64,000 nucleotides of DNA from positions 1 through 64,000 of the forward strand of contig JAFDZM010000100.1 in NCBI GenBank assembly GCA_018266915.1, given 5' to 3'. Position 1 is the stretch's first letter, and every line of letters begins with the position of its first letter. Below the pieces are notes generated by a model. It was not told the DNA's origin, searched no databases, and saw only the letters and a program-made list of their open reading frames with translations. A program made the translations under genes and the position numbers. Source of the stretch: Bacteroidota bacterium. Its GTDB lineage: Bacteria; Bacteroidota; Bacteroidia; Sphingobacteriales; Sphingobacteriaceae. Below are positions 35,853-45,894 of this stretch, in pieces.

Positions 35853-36068
35853 GTCTTAAATTTTCTGCTTAAAGATTTGGTAACTTTTTAAAGTTGTCAA
35901 ATCCGCTATCACTGATTGCCGATACATTTTACAAATCTTCCCTTCCCGCTTAAACAATACTGCTATCCCGGTTTTATAGTACTATCATCTTAGTATTACA
36001 ACTGGTTTTTGCCATTTCTTACACTATGTTTTATGTATATTGTTGATTATCAATGATATTATAATGCT

Positions 36069-36104
36069 TTAACATTTGTGTTATAAACGTTAACATTTGT
36101 GTTA
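36069..36104 (+). promoter_or_regulatory. direct-repeat activator site upstream of susC
   Basis: TTAACATTTGTGTTA occurs at 36069-36083 and again at 36090-36104, identical over 15 bases with a 21-base period (two helical turns), about 127 bases before the susC ATG. AraC-type regulators bind such phased direct repeats. It is the clearest site for the HTCS encoded directly upstream. The rest of the 378-base gap 35853-36230 is AT-rich, and I see no gene in it. Confidence 0.6.
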
Positions 36105-36230
36105 CAATCCGTTTCGCTACTCCCATAATTTTATTTCGATATGATGCACGTGGTATTTCCTATATCAGGAAGGCAGAGCTTCATACCAGTTCAAAACCAA
36201 TATTAACCTTTTTAACGAATCGCAAACTTT

Positions 36231-39200
36231 ATGATTGGAAAACTACAAATTAAAAATTTTGTGGTTGTAATCGGGGTCAGCTTATCACTCTTGTTGTTAA
36301 GCCTTTCCGGTTATGCACAAAACGGAACAGTAACAGGAACAGTAACCGATGGCGCAAGCGGATTGCCGGTGCCGGGCGTAACAGTCAAAGTACTGAATAG
36401 CCGTGAGATTGCGTCTACCGATGCAAGCGGAAATTATTCCATTAAAGCTGGTCCAACCAGCAAGCTTGTTTTCACTTCGGTAGGTTATACCAGCCAGGAA
36501 GTGCAGGTAGCCAACCGCAGCAAAGTAGACGTAAAATTGACAGAAGAGAATAAATCTCTGTCTGAATTGGTGGTTATCGGTTACGGTACCGCCAAACGCA
36601 AAGACCTGACCGGATCAATCAGCTCAGTATCCGCAGCCACCATTGCCAAGGTGCCGGTCACCACCTTAGACCAGGCATTGCAGGGACGCGCGGCTGGTGT
36701 GCAGGTGACCAATAACGATGCCGCTCCGGGTGGTAATGTATCTATACTGATCAGGGGGACAGGTAGTTTGGCACAAAATGGGAATGGGCCGTTATATGTT
36801 ATTGACGGATACCCGGTTGAAAGCGGCGGCATAAATAATATCAACCCCAATGATATAGCCTCTATTGATGTATTGAAAGATGCGTCGGCAACAGCCATCT
36901 ACGGTATCCGTGCTGCCAACGGTGTGGTTATCGTCACTACCAAAAAAGGAAAGAAAGACGGCGTACAAATCTCTGTAGACGGTTATAGTGCATTTCAATC
37001 AAAACCAAAAGAATACAAAGTATTGAATGCCCAGCAATTTGCCACTTTGGCTTTGCAACAGGCAACTGATGACCCGGCTAAACAATTTACCGTATTATCT
37101 AACTGGAATAACCCATCTTCACTTACTGAGGCCGACTGGCAAAATGCAGTTTATCGCTCAGGCTTAACTCAAAGCTATAACGTAGGCATCAGGGGTGGTA
37201 ATGATAAAGTTCAATCTGCAACATCAGTTGGATATTATGATCAGAAAGGTATTGTGTTGGGTTCATACTTTAAAAGAATAACCCTCGGTCTTAACCTGGA
37301 TTACCAGCCACTTTCATGGTTGAAATCTTCAACAAGCGCTAAGTACACTTACCAGGATTCAAACAATCCGTTTGGAACAGGTTCATTAGGCCAACTGGCC
37401 CAGTTGCCTCCAACACTGGATGGTGGCAGCAACGTAACCAGTCAGATAAGCGACGGTAACGGCAATTATGGATTTTTTAACCCGATATATACCTATGTAG
37501 CTAAGTACAGCAACCCGGTTTTTGCTATTGAAACCAACAGGTATTCAAACATTAACCACTTTCTGTTAACCAATTCATCATTGGAAGCTACGATTATTGA
37601 CGGGTTGAAGATCAAAACCAATGCAGGTATAACATTAACAGGCTCTAACGGTTACTTTTATCAGCCGGAAGACGACCGTTTGGTTAACCAATATGGCAGC
37701 CAGGCAGGCGCTACTCAGAACGCGCAATACAGCCAGTATTTAAATACTTCGTTCGATTGGCTGTGGGAAAACACTATATCCTACGATAAAAAATTTGGCA
37801 AACACACCATCAATTTTGTAGGCGGTGTTTCTGAACAGAAAAGCACTTATAATCCATTCAGCGGCAGCGGCGTCCCCCCTAATGGCGACATTAAGGATTT
37901 ATCACAGGTAGAAACCGGTACACTGAAACTGAATACCACAGCTCAAACTATAACCGCCTTAGCGTCGCAATTTGCCAGGTTAGGTTACAACTACGATAGC
38001 AGATACTACATCACCGGTACCATAAGAAGGGATGGTTCATCTAAATTCGACGCAGGACACCAGTATGGTGTGTTCCCATCTGGTTCGGCGATGTGGAAAG
38101 CCAAGGATGAGTTTTTCCTGAAAGATGTTGATTGGCTGACCGATCTGAAATTCAGGGGCGGCTATGGCGAAGTAGGGAACCAGGGTTCTATACCGGCATT
38201 TCAGTACCAGGCCCTGTACTCAACCGGCTCATTGCCAAGCACCAGCGGAAACCTGGGATATCCGTTTGGCAAAACAGGCGGGGATAACGGCATCTATCAA
38301 TCAGGTATTGCGGCCACTCAGCCTGCCAATCCTGATTTGAGATGGGAAACCGACTACCAAACCGACATCGGTATGGACGCTGCCTTCCTGCATGGAGACC
38401 TGACTTTGACTGTTGACTGGTTCAACAGAAGATCAAAGGACTTCCTGCTGAATATCGCAGTTCCAGCCCAAACAGGATTTACCACCGAAAGTAAAAACAT
38501 CGGCTCGATGACCAACAAAGGTTGGGAGTTTGCTTTGAATTACAGCCACTCGGTTAACAGGGACTTTCACTTTGGGGCAGGTTTAACATTGTCTTTCATA
38601 CAGAACAAACTCACTTCGTTGCTTTCAGGCACCAGTTTTATCACCAACCCGCTTACTACCCCGGGATCGAATGGACAGATCGCTCTTAGCGGCAACGGCT
38701 GGAGCACATTTACCGAAACAAACATAGGGCAGCCGGTAGGTGAATTTTACGGCTACAAATCGCTGGGTATTTTCCAGACACAGGCACAGATAGCTGCCCT
38801 GAATGCAAATGCGTCTGCAAAAACAGGTGGCGTAACACCTTACTACCAGCAAGCAGCTACCGCTCCAGGCGACCGTTATTATGCTGACATCAATGGTGAT
38901 GGCGTAGTTAACGCTGCAGACCAAACCAGTTTGGGCAGCCCTCAGCCTAAATTCTTTGGCGGCCTTAACCTGGATGCTACTTACAAATCATGGGACTTTA
39001 ACGCATACTTCTACGGCGTTTATGGTAACAAAATCCTGAACTACGAAGAAAGCAACCTGGAGACTTTCCAGAACCGCGGTTTCGTAGGCGTTGAAAACCT
39101 CAGCCAGGAGTATTATGCAAAAGCCTGGACACCAACTAACCCGTCAAACACTTTTGCAAGGATCTATTATAACGATAACTCGATCGGTAATGCTTACCCT

Positions 39201-39467
39201 TCAAGCGCATGGATTGAGAATGGCAGCTTCCTGAAATTGAAAAGCTTTACAGTTGGCTATACTTTGCCTACGGATGTAGTTAGAAAATTATCAGTGAGCA
39301 AGATCAGGATATATGTTTCTACCCAAAACCTGTTCACCATTACAAGCTACAAGGGCCTCGATCCTGAAATTGGTGCACAGGGTGGTTATGCAACCCAAAC
39401 CGGTATAGATAACGGCACTTATCCTTCATCAAGATATTACACAGTTGGTTTTAATGTAACGTTTTAA
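36231..39467 (+). CDS. SusC/RagA-type TonB-linked outer-membrane transporter
   Basis: 1,078 residues with a signal peptide ending LSGYAQ (about 30). Carboxypeptidase-like domain (about 33-112) with GLPVPGVTVKVLN. The plug begins at VVIGYGTAKRKDLTGS (about 115), with the SusC signature IDVLKDASATAIYGIRAANG around 209-228. The barrel ends in Phe (VGFNVTF). It is the importer of the second glycan locus, paired with the SusD that begins two bases after its stop. The phased repeat at 36069-36104 suggests activation by the adjacent HTCS. Confidence 0.96.
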   Translation: MIGKLQIKNFVVVIGVSLSLLLLSLSGYAQNGTVTGTVTDGASGLPVPGVTVKVLNSREIASTDASGNYSIKAGPTSKLVFTSVGYTSQEVQVANRSKVDVKLTEENKSLSELVVIGYGTAKRKDLTGSISSVSAATIAKVPVTTLDQALQGRAAGVQVTNNDAAPGGNVSILIRGTGSLAQNGNGPLYVIDGYPVESGGINNINPNDIASIDVLKDASATAIYGIRAANGVVIVTTKKGKKDGVQISVDGYSAFQSKPKEYKVLNAQQFATLALQQATDDPAKQFTVLSNWNNPSSLTEADWQNAVYRSGLTQSYNVGIRGGNDKVQSATSVGYYDQKGIVLGSYFKRITLGLNLDYQPLSWLKSSTSAKYTYQDSNNPFGTGSLGQLAQLPPTLDGGSNVTSQISDGNGNYGFFNPIYTYVAKYSNPVFAIETNRYSNINHFLLTNSSLEATIIDGLKIKTNAGITLTGSNGYFYQPEDDRLVNQYGSQAGATQNAQYSQYLNTSFDWLWENTISYDKKFGKHTINFVGGVSEQKSTYNPFSGSGVPPNGDIKDLSQVETGTLKLNTTAQTITALASQFARLGYNYDSRYYITGTIRRDGSSKFDAGHQYGVFPSGSAMWKAKDEFFLKDVDWLTDLKFRGGYGEVGNQGSIPAFQYQALYSTGSLPSTSGNLGYPFGKTGGDNGIYQSGIAATQPANPDLRWETDYQTDIGMDAAFLHGDLTLTVDWFNRRSKDFLLNIAVPAQTGFTTESKNIGSMTNKGWEFALNYSHSVNRDFHFGAGLTLSFIQNKLTSLLSGTSFITNPLTTPGSNGQIALSGNGWSTFTETNIGQPVGEFYGYKSLGIFQTQAQIAALNANASAKTGGVTPYYQQAATAPGDRYYADINGDGVVNAADQTSLGSPQPKFFGGLNLDATYKSWDFNAYFYGVYGNKILNYEESNLETFQNRGFVGVENLSQEYYAKAWTPTNPSNTFARIYYNDNSIGNAYPSSAWIENGSFLKLKSFTVGYTLPTDVVRKLSVSKIRIYVSTQNLFTITSYKGLDPEIGAQGGYATQTGIDNGTYPSSRYYTVGFNVTF

Positions 39468-39469
39468 TA

Positions 39470-41236
39470 ATGAGGATGATAAATATTAAAGATATGAAAA
39501 TGAATAAGAAAAATATTACCCTTATAGCCTTGTTTGCGGCGTTGCTAATACCGATTGGAGGCTGTCAGAAAAACTTTTTAAGTCAAACCAATACACAAAA
39601 TTCTACCGCCGATGCCAGTTTCCAAAAATCGCAGGACGTGGTAGCGCTGGTAAACAGTATCTATGATGGTTATCAAAGCAGCGACCTGCTGAAGAAATCT
39701 ATCTGGTACTATGCCAACTTCCTGACCCATGATTGGTATAACGACGGTGCGGATATTGCCTGGAACTCTTATACCATCAACTCCAATTTCGGGGCGCTTT
39801 CTGTGTTCTGGAACAATGCTTATGTTGCTATTGGCAGGGCAAACCAGGCTTTTGAAATCATTGCTAATGCAAAAGCCAATGGTGTGGTAACTCCTGCTTT
39901 AGCTGACCGCCTAACTGGTGAAGCCTACTTTATGCGTGGTATGTCTTACTACTATTTGGCAGGTACTTTTGGTGGCGTGCCTTTAGAGTTGAAGGCCATA
40001 ACTAACGGATTGACCCCAAGAAGTACACAGGATCAGGTATTTCAGCAGGTAGTAGCAGATATGCAGCAGGCCGAAAAGTTATTGGTGTCTAAAACAGCGC
40101 TTCCTTCAACCGAAATAGGCCGTGCAACTACTGGCGCTGCTTATGGTTACGAAGGTGCAGCGCAAATGTGGCTGAAAAATTATGCTGCTGCTTTAGCTGC
40201 CTTTAACAATCCTGAATTGACCAATAATTACCATTTGCTGCCAAATTTTATCGATGTAAATGAGTTCGACCATCAGAACAGCGATGAGTCATTATTTGAA
40301 ATTCAGTTCGATATACAAGGCTCACAAAGCTGGGATGGTGGTTGGCAAAGTGGTGGCGAAATTGCCTGGATTGACGACTTCGACTGGCCATGGGAAATCA
40401 GCGGCTTTGGTTACGATTATGCAAACCCTGGTCTCTGGTATTCATACCAGGCAGGCGACACCCGTAAACTGGCTACTATTATTGGCCCTGGCGACCAGAA
40501 TATCAGCCCTGGGATTAATGCAAAATGGGGGGGGATAAAAGGTTATGCAGTGGTTCAATCGGGATTTGCAGCCGGTAATCCTAAGTATATCGACGATAGC
40601 GGCAATATTATGAATACCTGCGGATCGCCCCATAATCCATGGTATGGTGATGACGGAACCCGTTCAGGATACTACTGCGCAAAAAAATGGCGTGACCCAA
40701 ACCTGACAGGGGCTAATGGTACATCAGCCATCTTTGGTTCGCAAAACCAGATACTGCTGCGCTATGCTGAAATCCTGTTAGACAGGGCTGAATGCAAGAT
40801 CCGTACCGGAGATGTAGATGGTGGACTGGCTGATATAAAAACCGTCAGGGACAGGGCGTGGGGCGGATCATCACCTGTTGATGGTTCCGGTAAACCGCTT
40901 GTTCAGGATGGCCTTACCTATGACGGCAAAGCAACTCAGCCAATTACTGATCCACTGCAAATGGTATACAGCGAATACAGGCATGAGCTTACTGGTGAGT
41001 ATTCATTGATGTACGACCTGCGTCGCGCTGGCGCTGGTGTTGCAGCAGCATTTATACATGCCAATTACAACACGGATAATTCCCTGTTGCCCGAACCGTA
41101 CCCATATGGCCCTACTGCTGATGGTAAGCTGCATGGGGTTTGGTTTACTTCGCTTCCGACGGGGCATGATATATTGCCTATCCCGCAAGCTGCAATAGGG
41201 TTGAACCCGAATTTAACTCAGAACCCAGGTTATTAA
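39470..41236 (+). CDS. SusD/RagB-type glycan-binding lipoprotein
   Basis: 588 residues from 39470. ATG codons at 39494 and 39500 are also in frame and would give a more normal signal peptide, so the start is uncertain by about 8-10 residues. The lipobox IGGC puts the lipidated Cys at 32 in this numbering. The SusD signature GEAYFMRGMSYYYLAGTFGG lies at about 145-164, and RYAEILLDRAECKIRTGD at about 433-450. It works with the SusC encoded immediately upstream at the cell surface. A strong terminator lies about 60 bases after the stop. Confidence 0.95.
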   Translation: MRMINIKDMKMNKKNITLIALFAALLIPIGGCQKNFLSQTNTQNSTADASFQKSQDVVALVNSIYDGYQSSDLLKKSIWYYANFLTHDWYNDGADIAWNSYTINSNFGALSVFWNNAYVAIGRANQAFEIIANAKANGVVTPALADRLTGEAYFMRGMSYYYLAGTFGGVPLELKAITNGLTPRSTQDQVFQQVVADMQQAEKLLVSKTALPSTEIGRATTGAAYGYEGAAQMWLKNYAAALAAFNNPELTNNYHLLPNFIDVNEFDHQNSDESLFEIQFDIQGSQSWDGGWQSGGEIAWIDDFDWPWEISGFGYDYANPGLWYSYQAGDTRKLATIIGPGDQNISPGINAKWGGIKGYAVVQSGFAAGNPKYIDDSGNIMNTCGSPHNPWYGDDGTRSGYYCAKKWRDPNLTGANGTSAIFGSQNQILLRYAEILLDRAECKIRTGDVDGGLADIKTVRDRAWGGSSPVDGSGKPLVQDGLTYDGKATQPITDPLQMVYSEYRHELTGEYSLMYDLRRAGAGVAAAFIHANYNTDNSLLPEPYPYGPTADGKLHGVWFTSLPTGHDILPIPQAAIGLNPNLTQNPGY

Positions 41237-41294
41237 ATTATAAATGGGTATAACCGGAATAATAAAGATTAGTTAGTTGATCAGTTTATTGATC

Positions 41295-41324
41295 AGGCTT
41301 TCCCCAAACGGGGAAAGCCTTTTT
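41295..41324 (+). terminator. rho-independent terminator after susD
   Basis: A perfect 11-bp stem, AGGCTTTCCCC (41295-41305) with GGGGAAAGCCT (41310-41320), loop AAAC, followed by a T-run. It separates susC-susD from the FG-GAP lipoprotein gene. Confidence 0.93.
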
Positions 41325-41394
41325 GTCTTTAATGATTGATCCTGATTAGCTAATTTTAACTGACAACCATTACTATCCTGCTTAATATTCTTAT

Positions 41395-44300
41395 ATGAAT
41401 AAGTTTTATTTGCCCCTGTTTCTCCTGCTTTCAGTTACCTTGTTCGCCTGCAAAAGGCACACGCTTTTTGAACAAATATCTTCGTCACATTCGGGCATCC
41501 ATTTCAATAACCAGATCATTGAGAATGACTCTATCAATCCGTTGGATGTAACTAATATTTACAATGGCGGCGGGGTCGGCGTAGGGGATTTTAATAATGA
41601 CGGCTTGCAGGATTTATATTTTACAGGTAACATGGTCTCAAACAAACTGTACCTGAACAAGGGCGACTTTAAGTTTGAAGATGTGACCGACAAGGCAGGT
41701 GTAGGTGGCATGGGCAGATGGGGACGTGGCGTATCGGTAGTTGATATCAATAACGACGGGTTGATGGATATATACGTTTGTAATACGATTTACCCGGATT
41801 CTGCACGTCGACGGAATTTGTTGTATGTTAACCAGGGAGTAGATAAAGACGGTGTCCCTCACTTTAAGGAGATGGCTAAAGAATATGGCCTCGACCTTAC
41901 AGGATTATCCACTATGGCCAGCTTTTTTGACTATGATAATGATGGCGATTTGGATATGTACCTGACGGTTAACAGCGCTTCATCAAGTTATAATCCAAAC
42001 CTGTTTGGCCCTCGAAACGGGACGCAGGAGCATAGCAGGGGCAGGTTATTCCGTAACGATTGGGACGAGAAATTGCATCATGCTGTATTTCATGATGTAT
42101 CAGATAAAGCCGGGATCAATTTTGATGGCTTCGGTCACGGCGCTACAACCGTTGATATTAATAATGATGGCTGGAAGGATATTTACGTGTCTGATGATTT
42201 TGTGTCCGAAAATATACTCTACATCAACAACCACGACGGCACATTTACCAATCGGGCTAAAGAATATTTTAAGCATACCTCATACAACGCGATGGGGCAG
42301 GATGTTGTCGACATTAACAATGACGGACTGGCGGATGTGATTGAGTTGGATATGAATCCCGAGGACAATTACAGGAAAAAGATGATCCTCGGCCCGAATA
42401 GTTATCAGACTTTTCAATACTTCGACATATTTGGCACCCAGTACCAGTATGTACGTAATACATTGCAGATTAATCAAGGGCCGCGTTTAGGTCAGCATGG
42501 GCGGATCGGTAGCCCTGCTTTTAGCGAAGTCGGTTTTATGAGCGGTATTTCGCAAACCGACTGGAGCTGGACGCCATTGGTGGTCGACTTTAATAATGAC
42601 GGTTATAGGGATATCGTGGTAACCAATGGTTTCCCGAAAGATGTGTCCGACCGCGATTTTATCACTTACAGGCACGATGCTTATGCACTCACTGCCAAAA
42701 AGAAAATACTGGATCAGATCCCTCAGATCAAAATTCACAACTATGCTTTTGAAAATAACGGTGACCTGACCTTCAAAGATGTCAGCAAAGATTGGGGTGT
42801 AAATATTCCGTCCTTCTCCAACGGCGCCGTTTATGCCGACCTGGATAATGACGGGGCAATGGATATGATCGTCAATGATATCAACGATGAAGCGCTGGTT
42901 TACCGAAACACAAGCCGGGACGATAAAAAGAATATTGACAAAGCCCACTTTCTACAGATCAGCTTTAAAGGGGATAAGCAGAACGTAAACGGGCTTGGTG
43001 CAATAGCCGATATTTATTACGATCATGGCAAACACCAGGTATATGAGAATGATCCTTACAGGGGGTATTTATCGTCCGATGAAGCGATGGCGCATTTCGG
43101 ACTTGGAAAAACTATGATGATTGATTCAGTGGTGATCCGTTGGCAAAGCAGGAAAAAACAAAAGCTGGTCAATATAAAGGCTGATCAGAGGATAAAAGTC
43201 AATATTATAGACGCTAAGGATAGTTACAACTATACTCATCCGGAGATTGATGAAAAGGCACTATTTAAGGAAGTGACCGACTCGCTCGGTATTCGCTTTA
43301 AGGACAATACTAAGGATTTTGTCGATTTCAATATTCAAAAATTATTGCCACATAAATTGTCGGAATATAGCCCGGCGCTGGCTGCGGGCGATGTAGACGG
43401 TGATGGCATGGATGACCTGATCGTCGGTGGTAACTCCTTACATCCTGCGCAGATATTTTTTCAGTTACCCAATGGAAAATTCAGGCAGCGGGATCTGCTG
43501 GCTGTAAATGACCAAACCAGGATATCCAAAGACGCCGGGCTATTACTTTTTGATGCTAACGGCGACGGTAAGCCCGATCTATATATAGCCAGCGGTGGTT
43601 ATGCGTCGGTGCCCAATACCAACGCCTACCAGGACCGCCTGTACCTGAATGATGGCAAAGGAAACTTTACCATTGCAGATGGCGCTATACCAACGAACTT
43701 TACAAGTAAGCTATGTGTAAGGGCGTGTGATTTTAACAAAGATGGTAAAATGGATCTGTTTATATCGGGTCGTGTAGAACCATGGAGTTACCCGAAACCT
43801 GTATCGAGTATCATTTTAAGAAATGACAGTAAAGACGGCAAAGTAAAATTTACGGATGTAACTGCCGAAATTGCGCCTGCTTTAAAAAATATCGGCATGG
43901 TTTGCGATGCCCTATTTACCGATTTTGATAACGACGGTTGGCCCGACCTGATCCTGGCAGGCGAATGGATGCCAATTACCTTCCTGAAAAATCAGCACGG
44001 TAAATATGTGAACGTGACTAATAATTCAGGCGTGGCTGACAAGTTTGGCTGGTGGAATTCGGTTGTGGCGGCCGATTTCAGGCACATTGGCCGCATGGAT
44101 TATATTGTAGGCAATACCGGGCAAAACACCTTGTTCCAGCCAACAGACCAGTACCCCGTTTACATCACGGCGAAGAATTTCGATAATAGCGGATTTTCTG
44201 CTATCCCATCCTTATATCTGCCCGATCAGAATGGCGAGAAAAAGGAATTCCCCGTGCAAGGCAGGGATGATATCCTGAAACAGATGATCAGCCTGAAAAA

Positions 44301-44961
44301 GAAATTTACCAACTACAAATCATACGCCACTGCCACTATGGATGAGATTCTCTCGTCCGAACAAAGACAAGGTGCGCTGAGGTTAAAAGCCAATATGCTT
44401 AAATCATGCTATTTGCGTAACGAGGGTAATGGTAAGTTCACGCTTATCCCCTTGCCGATTGAAGCACAGGTATCTGTTCTGAATGGCATGCAAACAGGAG
44501 ATTTTGATGGCGACGGCAACCTGGATCTGGTGATCAACGGGAATGATTATGGTACGGATGTATCCATCGGCAGGTATGATGCACTTAACGGTTTGATGCT
44601 GAAAGGTGATGGCAAGGGTAATTTTAAACCACTCAGCATTTTGCAAAGCGGCATTTACATCCCCGGCAACGGAAAGGCCCTGGTACAAATGCGCGGCAAA
44701 AACGGTGACCTGCTTTTAGCGGCCAGTCAGAATAGGGACTCCTTGAAAGTTTTCAAACTTAACACACCAATTAAAGCAATTCCAACTAAACCAATAGATG
44801 CCTATGCCTTAATAAAGTATAAAAACGGCAAAACAGAGAAGCAGGAGTTTTACTACGGTTCGTCATTCCTTTCGCAATCATCAAGGTTTATGAAGCTGGA
44901 TGATGAAATGATAAGCATTGTTATTTATGATGACAACGGGAAACCAAGAGTGATCAGATAA
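41395..44961 (+). CDS. large FG-GAP/VCBS and ASPIC/UnbV repeat lipoprotein
   Basis: 1,188 residues. The lipobox LFAC puts the lipidated Cys at 19. Many FG-GAP/VCBS blades with calcium-binding DxNxDG-like loops are seen (DFNNDGLQDLYF, DINNDGLMDIYV, DYDNDGDLDMYL, DFNKDGKMDLFI, DFDGDGNLDLVI), probably forming one or two beta-propellers (about 60-480 and 660-1130). An ASPIC/UnbV segment lies between them (about 520-605, with GLGAIADIYYDHGK and DEAMAHFGLGK). Such proteins accompany SusC/D pairs in many Bacteroidota, and their role is unproven. It converges on the AraC gene with a gap of four bases. Confidence 0.88.
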   Translation: MNKFYLPLFLLLSVTLFACKRHTLFEQISSSHSGIHFNNQIIENDSINPLDVTNIYNGGGVGVGDFNNDGLQDLYFTGNMVSNKLYLNKGDFKFEDVTDKAGVGGMGRWGRGVSVVDINNDGLMDIYVCNTIYPDSARRRNLLYVNQGVDKDGVPHFKEMAKEYGLDLTGLSTMASFFDYDNDGDLDMYLTVNSASSSYNPNLFGPRNGTQEHSRGRLFRNDWDEKLHHAVFHDVSDKAGINFDGFGHGATTVDINNDGWKDIYVSDDFVSENILYINNHDGTFTNRAKEYFKHTSYNAMGQDVVDINNDGLADVIELDMNPEDNYRKKMILGPNSYQTFQYFDIFGTQYQYVRNTLQINQGPRLGQHGRIGSPAFSEVGFMSGISQTDWSWTPLVVDFNNDGYRDIVVTNGFPKDVSDRDFITYRHDAYALTAKKKILDQIPQIKIHNYAFENNGDLTFKDVSKDWGVNIPSFSNGAVYADLDNDGAMDMIVNDINDEALVYRNTSRDDKKNIDKAHFLQISFKGDKQNVNGLGAIADIYYDHGKHQVYENDPYRGYLSSDEAMAHFGLGKTMMIDSVVIRWQSRKKQKLVNIKADQRIKVNIIDAKDSYNYTHPEIDEKALFKEVTDSLGIRFKDNTKDFVDFNIQKLLPHKLSEYSPALAAGDVDGDGMDDLIVGGNSLHPAQIFFQLPNGKFRQRDLLAVNDQTRISKDAGLLLFDANGDGKPDLYIASGGYASVPNTNAYQDRLYLNDGKGNFTIADGAIPTNFTSKLCVRACDFNKDGKMDLFISGRVEPWSYPKPVSSIILRNDSKDGKVKFTDVTAEIAPALKNIGMVCDALFTDFDNDGWPDLILAGEWMPITFLKNQHGKYVNVTNNSGVADKFGWWNSVVAADFRHIGRMDYIVGNTGQNTLFQPTDQYPVYITAKNFDNSGFSAIPSLYLPDQNGEKKEFPVQGRDDILKQMISLKKKFTNYKSYATATMDEILSSEQRQGALRLKANMLKSCYLRNEGNGKFTLIPLPIEAQVSVLNGMQTGDFDGDGNLDLVINGNDYGTDVSIGRYDALNGLMLKGDGKGNFKPLSILQSGIYIPGNGKALVQMRGKNGDLLLAASQNRDSLKVFKLNTPIKAIPTKPIDAYALIKYKNGKTEKQEFYYGSSFLSQSSRFMKLDDEMISIVIYDDNGKPRVIR

Positions 44962-44965
44962 CAGA

Positions 44966-45886
44966 TCAGTTGAACGATTGCCTGAATTCCAAAGGTGAAA
45001 GATTAGTTTTTGTCTTAAATAATTTGCTGAAGGATTGCGGATGTTCAAAGCCCAGTTCGTAGGCAATTTCGCTTACTGATAAACTTGTAGTTGATAACCT
45101 CTCCTTTGCTTTATCGATCAATTTTTGATGGATGTGTTGTTGGGTGTTCAGACCTGTCAATACCTTTAACAATCCGCTTAAATAGCTGGGCGAAATATTC
45201 AATTCCTGTGCTACATAACTGACAGTCGGTAAGCCTTTTTTGATAATCTCATCACCGTCGAAATATAAATTTAACAAATGCTCCAGGCGGTCAAGAATCT
45301 GATGGTTAGTAATTTTCCTGGTAATGAATTGACGGTGATAAAACCGTTCGGAATAAGTGAGCAATAACTCTAATTGAGCAATAATAATATCCTGGCTGAA
45401 CTTATCGATGTTAGATCGGTATTCCTGCTCAATGTTCTGCAGGATGCTGCCAATTATGGTTTCCTCTTTTTCAGAAAGAAACAAAGCTTCGTTTACTGAA
45501 TAGTCAAAAAACTCGCAGTGTTTAATGGTTTTTGCCAGTGGCGTATTCCAAAGGAAATCGGGATGAATAAGCAGCATCCATCCCGACTGTTTCATTTCGG
45601 TATTATGGTTAAAATCGATCCCAAAAACCTGGCCGGGCGCCATAAAGAACATGATGCCCTCATCAAAATCATAAGCCTGCTGACCGTACCGCATCTTGGC
45701 GCTGAAATTCCGTTTGAGCGCTATGGAGTAGAAATCAAATACAAAATTCGCCGGTTCTTCATCCGGTAAATGATCTATCAAACCCACATTCACCACGCTG
45801 ATTAACGGGTGTTCAGGCTTTGGCAAGTTCCTGAACTGATGGAATTCGCTTATGGTTTTAACACGATATAGTTTGGGGCCTGGCAT
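44966..45886 (-). CDS. AraC-family transcriptional regulator
   Basis: 306 residues, cytoplasmic. An N-terminal cupin-like sensing part (about 15-170) is followed by the C-terminal AraC double helix-turn-helix (about 200-304), with VAQELNISPSYLSGLLKVLTG and VSEIAYELGFEHPQSFSKLF. It begins eight bases after the NmrA-like gene and is therefore probably the last gene of the leftward redox series. AraC genes beside NmrA/SDR genes are common in stress-response clusters. The effector is unknown. Confidence 0.92.
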   Translation of the reverse strand: MPGPKLYRVKTISEFHQFRNLPKPEHPLISVVNVGLIDHLPDEEPANFVFDFYSIALKRNFSAKMRYGQQAYDFDEGIMFFMAPGQVFGIDFNHNTEMKQSGWMLLIHPDFLWNTPLAKTIKHCEFFDYSVNEALFLSEKEETIIGSILQNIEQEYRSNIDKFSQDIIIAQLELLLTYSERFYHRQFITRKITNHQILDRLEHLLNLYFDGDEIIKKGLPTVSYVAQELNISPSYLSGLLKVLTGLNTQQHIHQKLIDKAKERLSTTSLSVSEIAYELGFEHPQSFSKLFKTKTNLSPLEFRQSFN

Positions 45887-45894
45887 AACACAAA

